Source of the DNA: Clavaria fumosa
Taxonomy: Eukaryota > Basidiomycota > Agaricomycetes > Agaricales > Clavariaceae
Direction of reading: 5' to 3'
Assembly (NCBI GenBank): GCA_951802425.1
Contig: OX637797.1
Location: forward strand, 4,216,001-4,280,000
Length of the DNA stretch: 64,000 nt
The notes under the pieces are model-generated. The model was given only the letters and a program-made list of their open reading frames with translations. It did not search any database and was not told the origin of the DNA. This document shows positions 53,211 through 62,183 of this stretch, one piece after another (positions within the stretch are counted from its first letter, which is position 1; each line of letters starts with the position of its first letter). The position numbers and the translations under genes are program-made.

Positions 53211-53837
53211 ACCTTTCTCCGTTCACTCCGATACCCCGAAATTTTTCTTATACTTCTATTTACGTACATTTTCCATTCAATCCAATTCCGTCTCTTTTCT
53301 CCGTTCACTCCGATACCCCGAAATCTCTCTTATACTTCTACTTACGTACATTTTCTGTTCTATACTACTCCATCTCTCGCTTCTCCGTCTTCTCTATAAA
53401 AAAAAATAAAAAAAAATAAAAAAATCCATATTTCTGTCTCCCCGTCTCTCCGTCTCTCCGTCTCTCTCTCTGTCTCGGCCTCCGAAAACTCCGAAAACTC
53501 TAAAAAACCTCCGTATTTCTGTCTCTCTGTCTCTCTGTCTCTCTGTCTCTCTCTCTGTTCCTGTCTCCGAAAACTCCGAAAACTCTAAAAAACCTCCTTT
53601 CTTCTTATTCCTTTTCTCCGTAAACTCCGAACCTTTGATTTTCTCTCCCAAGCCCGACTCCGAACCTCTCTTCGTCTTCTCCGTATTGTCTTACTTATTT
53701 TCCTTTCACTCCGCTTACTTTTCACTCGAGTTCAAAGATAAAAGAAACAAAAATTTTATAAAAAAAAAAAAAAAAAAAAAAAGAAAACAAAAAAGAAAAA
53801 AGAAACAATAAATAAGTATATATATTTTTTATTTTTT
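53211..53837. repeat. Pyrimidine-rich intergenic spacer between convergent pol and antisense gene
   Basis: Holds an 82-bp tandem duplication (CCGTTCACTCCGATACCCCG at 53219 and 53301), a second duplication around CCTCCGTATTTCTGTCTCTC (53430-53600), a run of 20 or more A (53758-53782) and an A/T-rich end. Probably serves as polyadenylation region for both genes. No ORF. Confidence 0.7.
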
Positions 53838-54824
53838 TTAGGCGGAGGGGGGCGAGCCAGGCGATGCCTGCAAAATTCCTTCGGGCTCCTTAAGCCCGGA
53901 CTCCGCTCCCACTTCTCCTGCCTCCGCCTCCGCCTCTTCCTCCGCCTCTTTCTCCGACCCCACCTCCTTCGCCTTTCCCTTCTCCTTCTCCTTCCCCGTC
54001 ACCTCCACCACCATGTCCTCCGCCTCCGCCCTCAGAACCTCCGCCTTCTCCTTCCTCACCTCCTCCGCTGCCTCCGCCTTCTCCGCCACCTCCATCCTTT
54101 TCCCCCACTTCTCCAAAATCCCGCGGAGAATCTTCCGATCCTCCGCCGCGGCCTTCCGCTCCGCTGCGGCCTCCGCCCTCCACTCCTCCATCGCAAACAC
54201 CCCCCTCAGGACCACGCTATGCGTGGCCTGCATCAAATTTTTAATCTCCTCCTCCATCCGCCAACCCCGCGGCACCCACATCTCCGCCCTATCCTCCTCC
54301 GACTCCGTGGACCGCTTGGTCCGCGTCCCCTTCGCCTTTTTCCGCTCAGGCCTCTCCGCCTCTCCTCCTCCGCACTTCTGCTTTGCCCCCGCACAGGCGT
54401 TGCAGGCCGTCCCCCGCCCCCCACTCGGCCACACACAGGCCACCCCCAACCTATGGCATCGCGCGCACTCCGCACGATCCGCCTCCGTCTCCAGTGTCGG
54501 AGACCGCTTCCTCCCCACCCCTTGCTCCCGCGCCACCTCCGCCGCCCTCCGCTTCGCTTCCACCGCCTTCGCCCTCTCCAGCTCCTCCCGCCGCACCCTA
54601 TCCGCTACCTCCCTCGCTTTCCGCTCCTCCTCCTCCCGCCTCCGTCGCTCCTCCTCCTCCCTCGCCCTTTTCTCCCTCAACGCGTTAATTTTCTTCGTGA
54701 GGGCCGCGATCTCGGGGTCCTCGTCCACCGCGCGAGGTTGCGTGGGGGTGGCGACGACGGGTCGTGGGCAAGGGCGGGAGGGGTGACTGGGTCCGGCTCC
54801 GGGCGTCGATTGCGTGTTAGACAT
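53838..54824 (-). CDS. Antisense accessory gene of family C: Zn2Cys6 cluster plus coiled coils, intact
   Basis: 328 codons from ATG 54824 (MSNTQSTPGAGPSHPS); the frame is open 29 codons further upstream (ATG 54911), but the later start fits the Ser/Pro opening better. Order: a Pro-rich N-terminus (1-32); a strongly charged coiled coil (about 36-100, RAREEEERRRREEEERKA); a basic KR patch; six cysteines at residues 120, 123, 130, 141, 144 and 151, exactly C-X2-C-X6-C-X10-C-X2-C-X6-C as in fungal Zn2Cys6 DNA-binding domains; a basic stretch (PERKKAKGTRTKRS); a conserved-looking WVPRGWRMEEEI; a second coiled coil (about 215-300); an acidic tail. It lies between pol and the 3' LTR on the opposite strand, so it needs its own promoter in or near the 3' LTR. 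Family A carries a cognate spliced gene. Not a known retroelement enzyme; likely nuclear, DNA-binding, oligomeric (inference). Confidence 0.82.
   Translation of the reverse strand: MSNTQSTPGAGPSHPSRPCPRPVVATPTQPRAVDEDPEIAALTKKINALREKRAREEEERRRREEEERKAREVADRVRREELERAKAVEAKRRAAEVAREQGVGRKRSPTLETEADRAECARCHRLGVACVWPSGGRGTACNACAGAKQKCGGGEAERPERKKAKGTRTKRSTESEEDRAEMWVPRGWRMEEEIKNLMQATHSVVLRGVFAMEEWRAEAAAERKAAAEDRKILRGILEKWGKRMEVAEKAEAAEEVRKEKAEVLRAEAEDMVVEVTGKEKEKGKAKEVGSEKEAEEEAEAEAGEVGAESGLKEPEGILQASPGSPPSA
54372..54467 (-). other. Zn2Cys6-type cysteine cluster in the family C antisense protein
   Basis: CARCHRLGVAC, ten residues, CNACAGAKQKC. Spacing agrees with the binuclear zinc cluster of Gal4-class regulators, which read CGG/CCG triplets. 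The usual Lys/Arg between the second and third Cys and a cis-Pro in the loop (VWPSGG) are present in part. Confidence 0.7.
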
Positions 54825-55053
54825 GATAAGTTTTTTGAAAGGATTTGCCCGTGTTAGGGGCGAGTGGTGGGAGTGATGAGTTAAGGAAGAGAAAAGCGGA
54901 GTGCGACGCACACAATCGTTTTAACCCCCAAAAAAAATTTCGGACTCCGATCGAAGCGCCGCGAAACTCCGGTGCTAACTTGATATGGGAGCCACGTGTT
55001 CACGCGGACTTTGGCCACAGGGTCTCAGGGGTTCGACCCTAAGAGGGGAATAC

Positions 55054-55770
55054 TGTTACGACCTCATCCGCTTGCATAAGCACTATCCCCGCCCCGGACT
55101 CCGAACTCCGTACCAACTCCGATCCGCTCCGCCATAACCCCGTACGCCCCACTCCGCATCTTCATCGGACCTTACTCCGCCGACCTCCGGACCATTCGGA
55201 CTTCGTTCTAGAACCTTCTCCCTCCATCCCCTCATTTTGTTCACTACTGAGAGGATACCCTTGACCCATAGGAGTCGCTTTTGTTGTTGTTTCTTTGTTC
55301 CAAGAAAATTGCACAGGCACAAGTGATGAAACTCTCCTAGTAATTTGATAAGTACATTGTTTCACATTACTCCTATACTCTGTCCTTGCAGTATAAGTTT
55401 CCACCTGTATCTCCCTGCTCCTCAGTTCGAATATTAACGTCTCTTGATCCTAAAAACATCTCTGAGCTTTCGTCCTCATCGTCCTCGACGTTCTCCACGT
55501 CATCTGATCAACTCCGACCAACTCCGACAGACTCCGATCAACTTCGGAGTTTTGACTTGTGTTCTGTTCCTCCCCTTAGGTATTGTTCTTGTTTGATAAA
55601 TAGGGACACGTATATACACGGTGGCACAACACATACGTTGAGGCCGCAGTCCCATAAGTCTCTCTTCCTTGTGTTTACTTCTCCATTTCTCCGATATCGG
55701 ACTCCGACCGGACTCCGATAAAATATCTCCGCTCCGCTCCGCTAACCCCTCCGCCGCTAACCTTGTTAGG
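55054..55770 (+). repeat. Family C 3' LTR (right end approximate)
   Basis: Starts TGTTACGACCTCATCC right after a purine tract (AAGAGGGGAATAC, 55041-55053). It shares CGCTT-CATAAGCA with the family B LTR start, so B and C LTRs are related. It holds 17 copies of CTCCG on the plus strand against one on the minus strand. The right end lies near GCTAACCTTGTTAGGACC, but no TSD could be matched because the 5' end of the element is not family C. Confidence 0.7.
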
Positions 55771-55779
55771 ACCTTGACA

Positions 55780-56160
55780 GGTCCCTGCCACAGTCATCAG
55801 TGTAGCCAGGGTGACCCAGCCTACACCACAACCAGCTGGTGCTCATTATTGTTGAGATTGCAGAGTTGAGGGCCATGGGACCCACAGGGCAGAGAGAGTG
55901 GAGACAGGTGAGAATGTCCTTTTTGGGAGAATGGACAAAAGTGTCATAAATTTAATGGTGCAATTTGGACTGAAAGGGGGGGGGGGTGACCCCCCCTTTA
56001 GAATTAGGTTTGGAAATGGGTCACTTTTGACCCTTGATGTGACATGTGATTTCTTTTTCTGTGCAATTTAATGGACATAATATTACTCTAAATGCTAGGG
56101 AAAGGCATCCACTGCCAGATTAATCAAAAACTCTAGTGAAAATGAAGTAAAGGAGTATAA
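55780..56160. other. No gene; G/C palindrome
   Basis: Nothing coding seen. An inverted repeat AAAGGGGGGG .. CCCCCCCTTT around TGA lies at 55973-56000; it might be the centre of a small hairpin element. Confidence 0.4.
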
Positions 56161-56169
56161 ATGAAATTG

Positions 56170-56270
56170 CCACAATAGACCAGTGGATAGTTGTGCTGCA
56201 TGATTTTACAATTTGAAACAGACACAATGCATGATTTCAAATCATTGCAGTAGCATCTTTATTTCCTAAG
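56170..56270 (+). repeat. tRNA-derived SINE-like segment
   Basis: A-box-like TAGACCAGTGGATAG (56176-56190) and B-box-like GATTTCAAATCAT (56233-56245) 57 nt apart. No intact cloverleaf seen. Confidence 0.5.
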
Positions 56271-56610
56271 TCTGTTCTGCATACCTGTGATGTTACCTTG
56301 TTTTACAAGGTCTTTAGAGTGCATCCAGGAGCAATTCTGTGTGTGGAATCTTCAGCAAAAAAATATATCTCAAGTTGCCAAGTGTGGCAGAGGGTCTGTC
56401 TGACACCCTCTGTCACAAAGTGAGATTGAGATTTTTGAATGAGATATTACTACCAAAAGTTCGTTGAGGTCTGACCTCAATGAAAACTTGAAAAATTGAA
56501 AACTCTGAGCAATTGTGTGATGCTGCCACCACTTCATACTGCAGCCACCCACTCTTGTTCCTGCACACACATCTCTATTTTGACACACTTCTCATTACTG
56601 TATGCCACTA

Positions 56611-57303
56611 TGGGAAACAACAAAGAAAAGACAACATGGACATCTGCAGACAAGGCTCTCCTAGTTGAAACTCTTGCTTGAGAGAAGGCAAAGGGCAACT
56701 GGGGTGACAATAACCCAAAGCTGGTAGCCTTCACTGCATGTGAGGTAGCCCTGGCTGGTAGTGAGAATGTTTTGGGTGGCATTGCAAAGGGGATTCAAGC
56801 AATCAAAAGTTGGTGGCAACAGGTGTGTGCTCTGGGCAAGTCTTATACCATATGAATGACAGCAGCTCCACAGCTCAAACAAGAATCTGATATTGTCAAG
56901 GAGCTCTGTGGCCTGTCAGGATTTGGCTGGGATGATGAGCACAAAGTAGTAACTGCACCTGCTGATGTATGGGAAGCATACCTTGAGGTGAGTCATCCTT
57001 TGCCTACTGCCATTTCTAAGCTGATTTCTCGGACTCTAGAAGCATCTAAAAGCAAGGCCATGGTGCAAGCAGTCCTTTCTGTTATACGATGACATCGAGG
57101 AAGTGATGAGGACTCTCGCTGGGTCTATTGCACTTGCTTCAGACAAGGGTACAATGTCTTGCAAGGCAGCTGCCATTGCAGCTATTGAGGGTGATGAAGG
57201 TCTATCTGGGGATGTTTTCAATGATGCAGTGGAGATGATCATGGGCAGTAGTGAAGCAGCCACAGTGTACCTTGCAATCAAGAAGCCAGCTGCCTGCACT
57301 TGA
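56611..57303 (+). pseudogene. Myb/SANT-like protein gene of a PIF/Harbinger transposon, two TGA stops
   Basis: Starts MGNNKEKTTWTSADKALLVETL. A trihelix Myb/SANT-like fold is suggested by TWTSADKALLVETL, LVAFTACEVALAG, IQAIKSWWQQVCALGKSY, SGFGWDDEHKVVTAPADVWEAYLE and SHPLPTAI. This is the pattern of the DNA-binding accessory protein of Harbinger transposons, which brings the transposase to the ends. Two in-frame TGA codons (56680, 56853) again fit CGA to TGA. After 57092 the frame changes and the C-terminal part (SIALASDKGTMSCKAAAIAAIEGDEGLSGDVF) continues to 57303. The partner transposase is in part at 57390-57677 on the other strand. Confidence 0.65.
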
Positions 57304-57389
57304 TTCCTCCAGTCTCAGCTTGTTAAGGCTCACAGCTCAGTGTAGTTTTTTTCCTTTTTATTATTATCATGTTTGATACCATACAAATG

Positions 57390-57677
57390 TCATCGATGTT
57401 GCCATGCACAATAATCTCTCCACATATCCTTCACAATTCCATCTCTCCATGCAGCTGCCCATCCACACTCCTTGGCTGTGATATGATTTTGCAGCCTACC
57501 ACAAGGCTCTGCATCTTGATCTTCCTCAGCAGTCTCAAGATCCTCAGGCAGGTCTTCAGGGTCATGAATGTGATTGAAATTGTGAACAATGGCAAGGGCT
57601 GAAACAATCTGTGCCTGTGTCTGGAGGTTGTACTCTTGAGCAACAACAACACACCCTTCAGCATACCCAACCCCCAT
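57390..57677 (-). pseudogene. PIF/Harbinger transposase C-terminal fragment
   Basis: Minus-strand frame reading EGCVVVAQEYNLQTQAQIVSALAIVHNFNHIHDPEDLPEDL in its first half and IVKDMWRDYCAWQHR at its end. The ALAIVHNF..HDP pattern and the MW.DY end are typical of the C-terminus of DDE_Tnp_4 Harbinger transposases. The catalytic part is missing; at 57677 the sequence passes into the repeat GGGCCAGCCCATTTTGACTG. Convergent with the Myb-like gene, the normal order in Harbinger elements. Confidence 0.62.
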
Positions 57678-57830
57678 CTTAGGGCCAGCCCATTTTGACT
57701 GGTGGCCATCTTATAGGCCCAGCCAATTGTCAGCCAAGATATGGCCAAATAGGCTTGGCTGATATGCTTAGGTCACCCAAAAACTATGTTCAGAAATCCA
57801 GATAAGTCGATATTGTGGGTGCCCTTAAAA
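57678..57830. repeat. Repeat shared with 34086-34320
   Basis: GGGCCAGCCCATTTTGACTG, TAGGCCCAGCCAATTGTCAG, CCAAGATATGGCC. Both occurrences begin at a break in another sequence, so this may be a transposon end. Confidence 0.5.
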
Positions 57831-57928
57831 GTCTATATTCTTGACTATATATCCAAGCTCAATACTCTTGTATATGCTAGCTCAATATTCCTGTATAAGT
57901 AGCACTGTTGCTATAAGTAGCACTGTTG

Positions 57929-57929
<1 letters not shown>

Positions 57930-57959
<30 letters not shown>
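57930..57959. repeat. (TA)n microsatellite
   Basis: About 15 TA units after two copies of AGTAGCACTGTTGCTAT. Confidence 0.9.
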
Positions 57960-57962
<3 letters not shown>

Positions 57963-58059
57963 ACAATATCCCACCAATAGTGCATTTGTGGAAAATATAA
58001 AGAAATATTCATAGCAAGCCTAATACCTAAAATATTGGCATGGGGTCTTGTTCACCTAA

Positions 58060-58175
58060 TAGAGAATATTATTATGCACCTGTTGATCTCTAATCCTTGG
58101 GTGGGAATTTCAAGCCTTAGCTGCCAGGTAAAGCCATAGGTCTCATCCACTAGGTCACATGACCTATTCCCCAAT
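58060..58175 (-). repeat. tRNA-derived SINE-like segment
   Basis: Minus strand: A-box-like TGACCTAGTGGATGAG (58157-58142) and B-box-like GGCTTGAAATTCCC (58116-58103), 41 nt apart. Confidence 0.5.
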
Positions 58176-58228
58176 TTTCACCAATGCCCCCTTTTCAGGT
58201 GATCCTTATGCACAATATTCCACCAATG

Positions 58229-58598
58229 TGTCAGGACCCATCCATTTTTCCTTGACCTACGACAACTCTATCACCACTTCTGGACCTCCCAATGTCTCTC
58301 TACCACCTCACAAACCCCCCTGCACTCTTCCGAGACCTGCTGCCCGCTTCCGAATGCCTCCAGGGCCTCCATTGTCTTCTCACAACACTTGCGACCATCA
58401 TGTCATACTCGCATCACCTCCTGCCACCTCACCCTATGCGTATCCACTGTCTGAACCTGCTGCTCAATGCGCTATATGCCATTGCACAACTTCTTCACTG
58501 AGCACGTGACTTGCTGCATGGCATCCCCAACACTACCCCCCAGTGCTACTGCCAGCACTACCCGCATTACTCGTGTTACCAGTATTACTCATGTGACT
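58229..58598 (+). repeat. Family A LTR fragment
   Basis: TGTCAGGACCCATCC and onward, matching the first 370 bp or so of the A2 LTR, closer to A2 (15032/18233) than to A1. It breaks off after CTCATGTGACTTG. Confidence 0.82.
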
Positions 58599-58825
58599 TG
58601 ACTGGTCCAGACTGGGATGCGACTGGTTAGAACCAGTTGAGGACCAGTCTCAGTTCGAAACTGGTTTCAACTGGTTGATGGACCGCAGAAGACCGATTGG
58701 GACTGGTCTTTAAGGGTCCAGTCCAGTTTTGGAAGCAAACCCCAATGAGAAAGACTGGTCTTGGTCTTGGTCCAACCCCTGGGGGTCTGAAAGACTGGAC
58801 TGGACTGGACTTTCAAACACTAGAT
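58599..58825. repeat. ACTGG-rich, hAT-like terminal sequence
   Basis: ACTGGT/ACCAGT and GGTCCAGT words in both directions. Read from the right, the block starts TAGTGTTTGAAAGTCCAG, which looks like a hAT terminus, with subterminal ACTGG repeats. No transposase nearby. Confidence 0.45.
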
Positions 58826-60752
58826 AGTGGTGGTGGTAATGGCAGCGGTGGCTTTGTGTTGCCACTGGGGTGCTAGCAATGGCAGTGCAGATGATGGGTG
58901 TTGGGCATTGCCAGGCTTGCAGCAGCACAGGCACAGCGCCTTGAGGGGCTACAGGAGAAGTACGAGACAACAGACGTGTCATCGATGCATCTGAAGATTG
59001 TGGACTGTCTGTTTGTTGACATCTATCCTAATTTGGAAATGAACCATGGTTCAAGTCACTCGAAACTGATCACCATTGACTTCTTTTGGTTAGTAAACCA
59101 ACCCTAGCCAAGCACTGGATAGTTGGCACAGTTCAAACTCACACCAGCAAGTTCACAACCCTGTAGCTCAGCTGCAAAAGCTCCGCACCTCTTGTAAACT
59201 CACAGATGTTACCTTATGGACCTTCTCAACACTTTGTCTGTTCAGCCTTTCCCACTTAGAGCCTCCCTTTAGCACTACCTTATTAATACTAAGATGTAGC
59301 CTAAACAGTAGTAACACCAGCTTGAGGGAGTAATTAACAGTTATTTCCTTTGCCTTTATGCATATAAGGGTAACAAGGCAGTGGAAATTCAATGGTAAAG
59401 ACCATTTGTTTGTGAAGTTCTTCATTCCTACAGTAGAGCCATTCTCTCCTAGTGCCACTTTCCATAGCTTAAGTCATATTGGGAGTAAGTCTACATGGGT
59501 AAGTAGTACAGAATAGGTAGACGACTAAGAGAGAGCATAGGGAATGATTGAAGAGATGCATAAGGCACTGAACTGCTTGTTCAAGGGGCTAGGTACTATA
59601 GACCATTAAGTACCCTAACAGACTTTAGGTGGCAAGGACATCAGACATGAGCAAGGAGGTTTTGTGTCATGATTATCTGCATTTTATGGGCCACTGGGTT
59701 ACAGACTGACAAGGAGTCAAATTCCCAAGGATGGCCTGACCATGTCTGGCAGGAAACCATGCAGCCATGGCTCAGTCATTCCATTCCACCAGTCAGATGT
59801 TCATTGCAATTCCGTACAACACCAAACAACCAGATCCTCAGGGGAATTTATATAAAGTGGCTCAGTCATCCCATATTTGGAGGCTACATCCAGAAAAGAC
59901 AAGTTGTTGGTGCCTCATCAGTGATGCATGCTGGTGCCTCATTGACAACCACAGTCACTAAGTCACTATGAAACACACCTTGCAAGCCAGTCACTATGGT
60001 CCACAGCAGGCACCCAGCAATGACACCATAGTGGGGGGTGATGTCCATGCATGGGAGCAGAGCCTGCTGGCCAGGAGGACCAATGGTGGGTATATGCAAT
60101 GCCTGCTGGCCAACAGGGTTGGCAGGGACACATGCAATGTGAGAGATCCCAGCATGGGACCCGAGGGGCCACAGCCAAGGCTGGGCACAATCCCACAGAG
60201 TGGGGAGCAGCATCTTCATGCAGAGCTGAAGGACAACAGCTGCAGCAGGCACAAGACCCTAGAGTGGGGTGCAGCATCCCAGATGTGGGGGCAGGGCCTG
60301 CTGGCCAAGAGGAACAATGGCAGGCACAGTGCCTGCTGGCCAAGAGGATTGGCAAAACAGGTGCCCAAGTGCCTGACAGGAATGAGAGTGGGTCCTGGCA
60401 CCATGCATCAGACTCAGACCACAGAGGGTCAAGGTTCAGAGCTGCCTGTATCTACCTCTGGGTTCACTGGACCATCTGAACCTGGACCCAGCAAATAGAC
60501 AAAGGTGGTACTCAACTGGACACAGGATCTTTCCAGGGGGTGGCATGGCAGAGAAAACCAGAGGGCAAGACTGAGAGGAAGGAGGAGAGAATGTTGGGGA
60601 ATAGAAGGCAAGGGTCTTTCCAGAGCTGTAGGTATCTTGGAGGCCCCAGGGCCATCCTAAGACACCCTGTGTGACACCCTGCCTGGAGGACCAGGGCAGG
60701 GTGCAGCAGGATGTGGACACAGACACAAAATTGGCTGCACTGGTGCCCCCTC
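58826..60752. other. No supported gene; imperfect CTGCTGGCCA repeats at 60060-60360
   Basis: I see no convincing coding pattern. GCCTGCTGGCCA(A/G)GAGGA and GCAGCATC(T/C) phrases recur three or four times between 60062 and 60350, giving short overlapping frames in several phases without domain signals. Confidence 0.6.
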
Positions 60753-62137
60753 GAGGGGGATCCAAATAAGCAAATCCAGAGGGACCAGGGTTCAAAGTCC
60801 CAAGAGGACTGGGCCTGAGGGATGGAGTCACAAGGAGCCACCTCACATTTCATCAGTATTTCTTGTCCACATGGATGACATTGTTATGCCTTCCTGTCTC
60901 CACTACCAACTAAGGGCCTTCTTCTTCCATTCCATCTAGCATCCATTCAAGCCCTCATCCATCTGAGGTGCTCCCTGTTGCCCCTGTAGCATCATCAGAT
61001 AGTCACCCATGTACCAGCATATCATTGCCCTTGTATGATTGTCTGCTCTCCTGTCTCTTCCACATTCTCTTCATTCAACAATATTGTGTCTCCCCCATGT
61101 GTTGATAGCTGTGGGCCACACACTTTGATACACATGCTTTCAAGCTTTGACACAAACTCAACTCATAACTTAACTGACTTTGTGAGATGGGGCATCCAGG
61201 ACACCCACTTTGACATTCACATCTAGTCAACTTTGTGTGTCATGTGGGCATGGCAGTCCTGGACACCCACCTTGAGGTACACATCCAGTCAACTTACTTT
61301 GTACATTATGAGAGATGTGGGTGTCCTGGTCCTCCTGGCATGGCTTACCTGTATCTGTATGAGGTCCCAGCCTGCATCACATTGGATCTTGGTAGGTATG
61401 TAGGACCTAGGTTTGGCAATCTAAGAGTGAGTAGCACAGGTGGTGTAAGTAGGATGGAGGGTGGACAGTGTGAGTGGAGTGAGTGGGTGGCACAGGCAAG
61501 GTGAGTAAGGCAGGTGGCACAAGTGAGGAGGTGCAAGTGAGGCAAGCCATGTGGTGTAGCATCAATGAGGTGAGTGGGCTGCTCATGTTCATCAGTCATT
61601 GCTTATGTGTGGCATACAGTGCCTAGGCTATGTCCATGCTGCTCATAGCAACCCACCTCCAGACCCTGATCTTTTTTTCCTTCCCTGGGTTGTCCAGCAC
61701 AATGCAGTTCTGCCTCCTCCCCTTCCTTGCCATGTGCTATCCACTCTATGCTGCTTGTCTTGTTCTTCTGTCTAGGAGTCTTGTGATTAACATAGACCCA
61801 TGCTATTCACTTGTCTTATTTCATCTATGGCCTTATGGCCTCTGCACATGTAAGATTGGTTTGTTGAGACCAGAGATCCCTCAGTCACAAGTGCTTTAGA
61901 ACCCTGTTTATAGCAGTAGTCATGCAGTCATAGTGACAGTAGTGGGATAGATGTGGCTGGTTAGCTAAGTATACAAGGAAACCCCTTCACCCCAAGGGTT
62001 GACCCTTACAGTGCACCAATATTATTAATTGCCCTTACCATGCAATGGCAGTGAATGTCAAGATGCCTCCAACCCAATAATAGCCTTAGTGGCATCAGGG
62101 AATTGGGAAAGGGACATACACAAGTACCAAAAGCATA
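60753..62137 (+). repeat. Left arm of a 1385-bp inverted repeat
   Basis: Base i pairs with base 124321 minus i in the right arm (62184-63568) without any indel that I can find. The only mismatch noticed is CCAACCCAATAATAG (62070) against CCAACTCAATAATAG. Short frames in one arm are mirrored in the other. No transposase and no clear coding content. Confidence 0.93.
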
Positions 62138-62183
62138 GGCCACCAGGTCATATACAGGTCATATGCAGGTCATATGCAGGTCA
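62138..62183. repeat. 46-bp spacer of the inverted repeat with four 12-bp direct repeats
   Basis: CAGGTCATAT(A/G) occurs four times in a row, the last overlapping the arm start. Confidence 0.85.

Noticed and set aside
53400..53820. A-runs as the poly(A) tail of a LINE
   Set aside because: Located between two convergent genes of an LTR element with no LINE sequence upstream; better read as a polyadenylation spacer.
54013..54857. Long plus-strand frames of 257 and 212 codons opposite the family C antisense gene
   Set aside because: Ser/Pro/Arg low-complexity translations of the reverse strand; the minus frame has the ordered cysteine cluster and coiled coils and starts with a good ATG.
55000..55045. 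GGTTCGACCC before the family C 3' LTR as a tRNA gene
   Set aside because: B-box-like only; no A-box or cloverleaf upstream, and it lies at the polypurine tract.
55780..55880. CATGG at 55873 as the right-hand TSD partner of CATGG (47855-47859) for the chimera
   Set aside because: It would make the 3' LTR end in an atypical GGC and extend about 100 bp past the CTCCG-rich part; likely chance.
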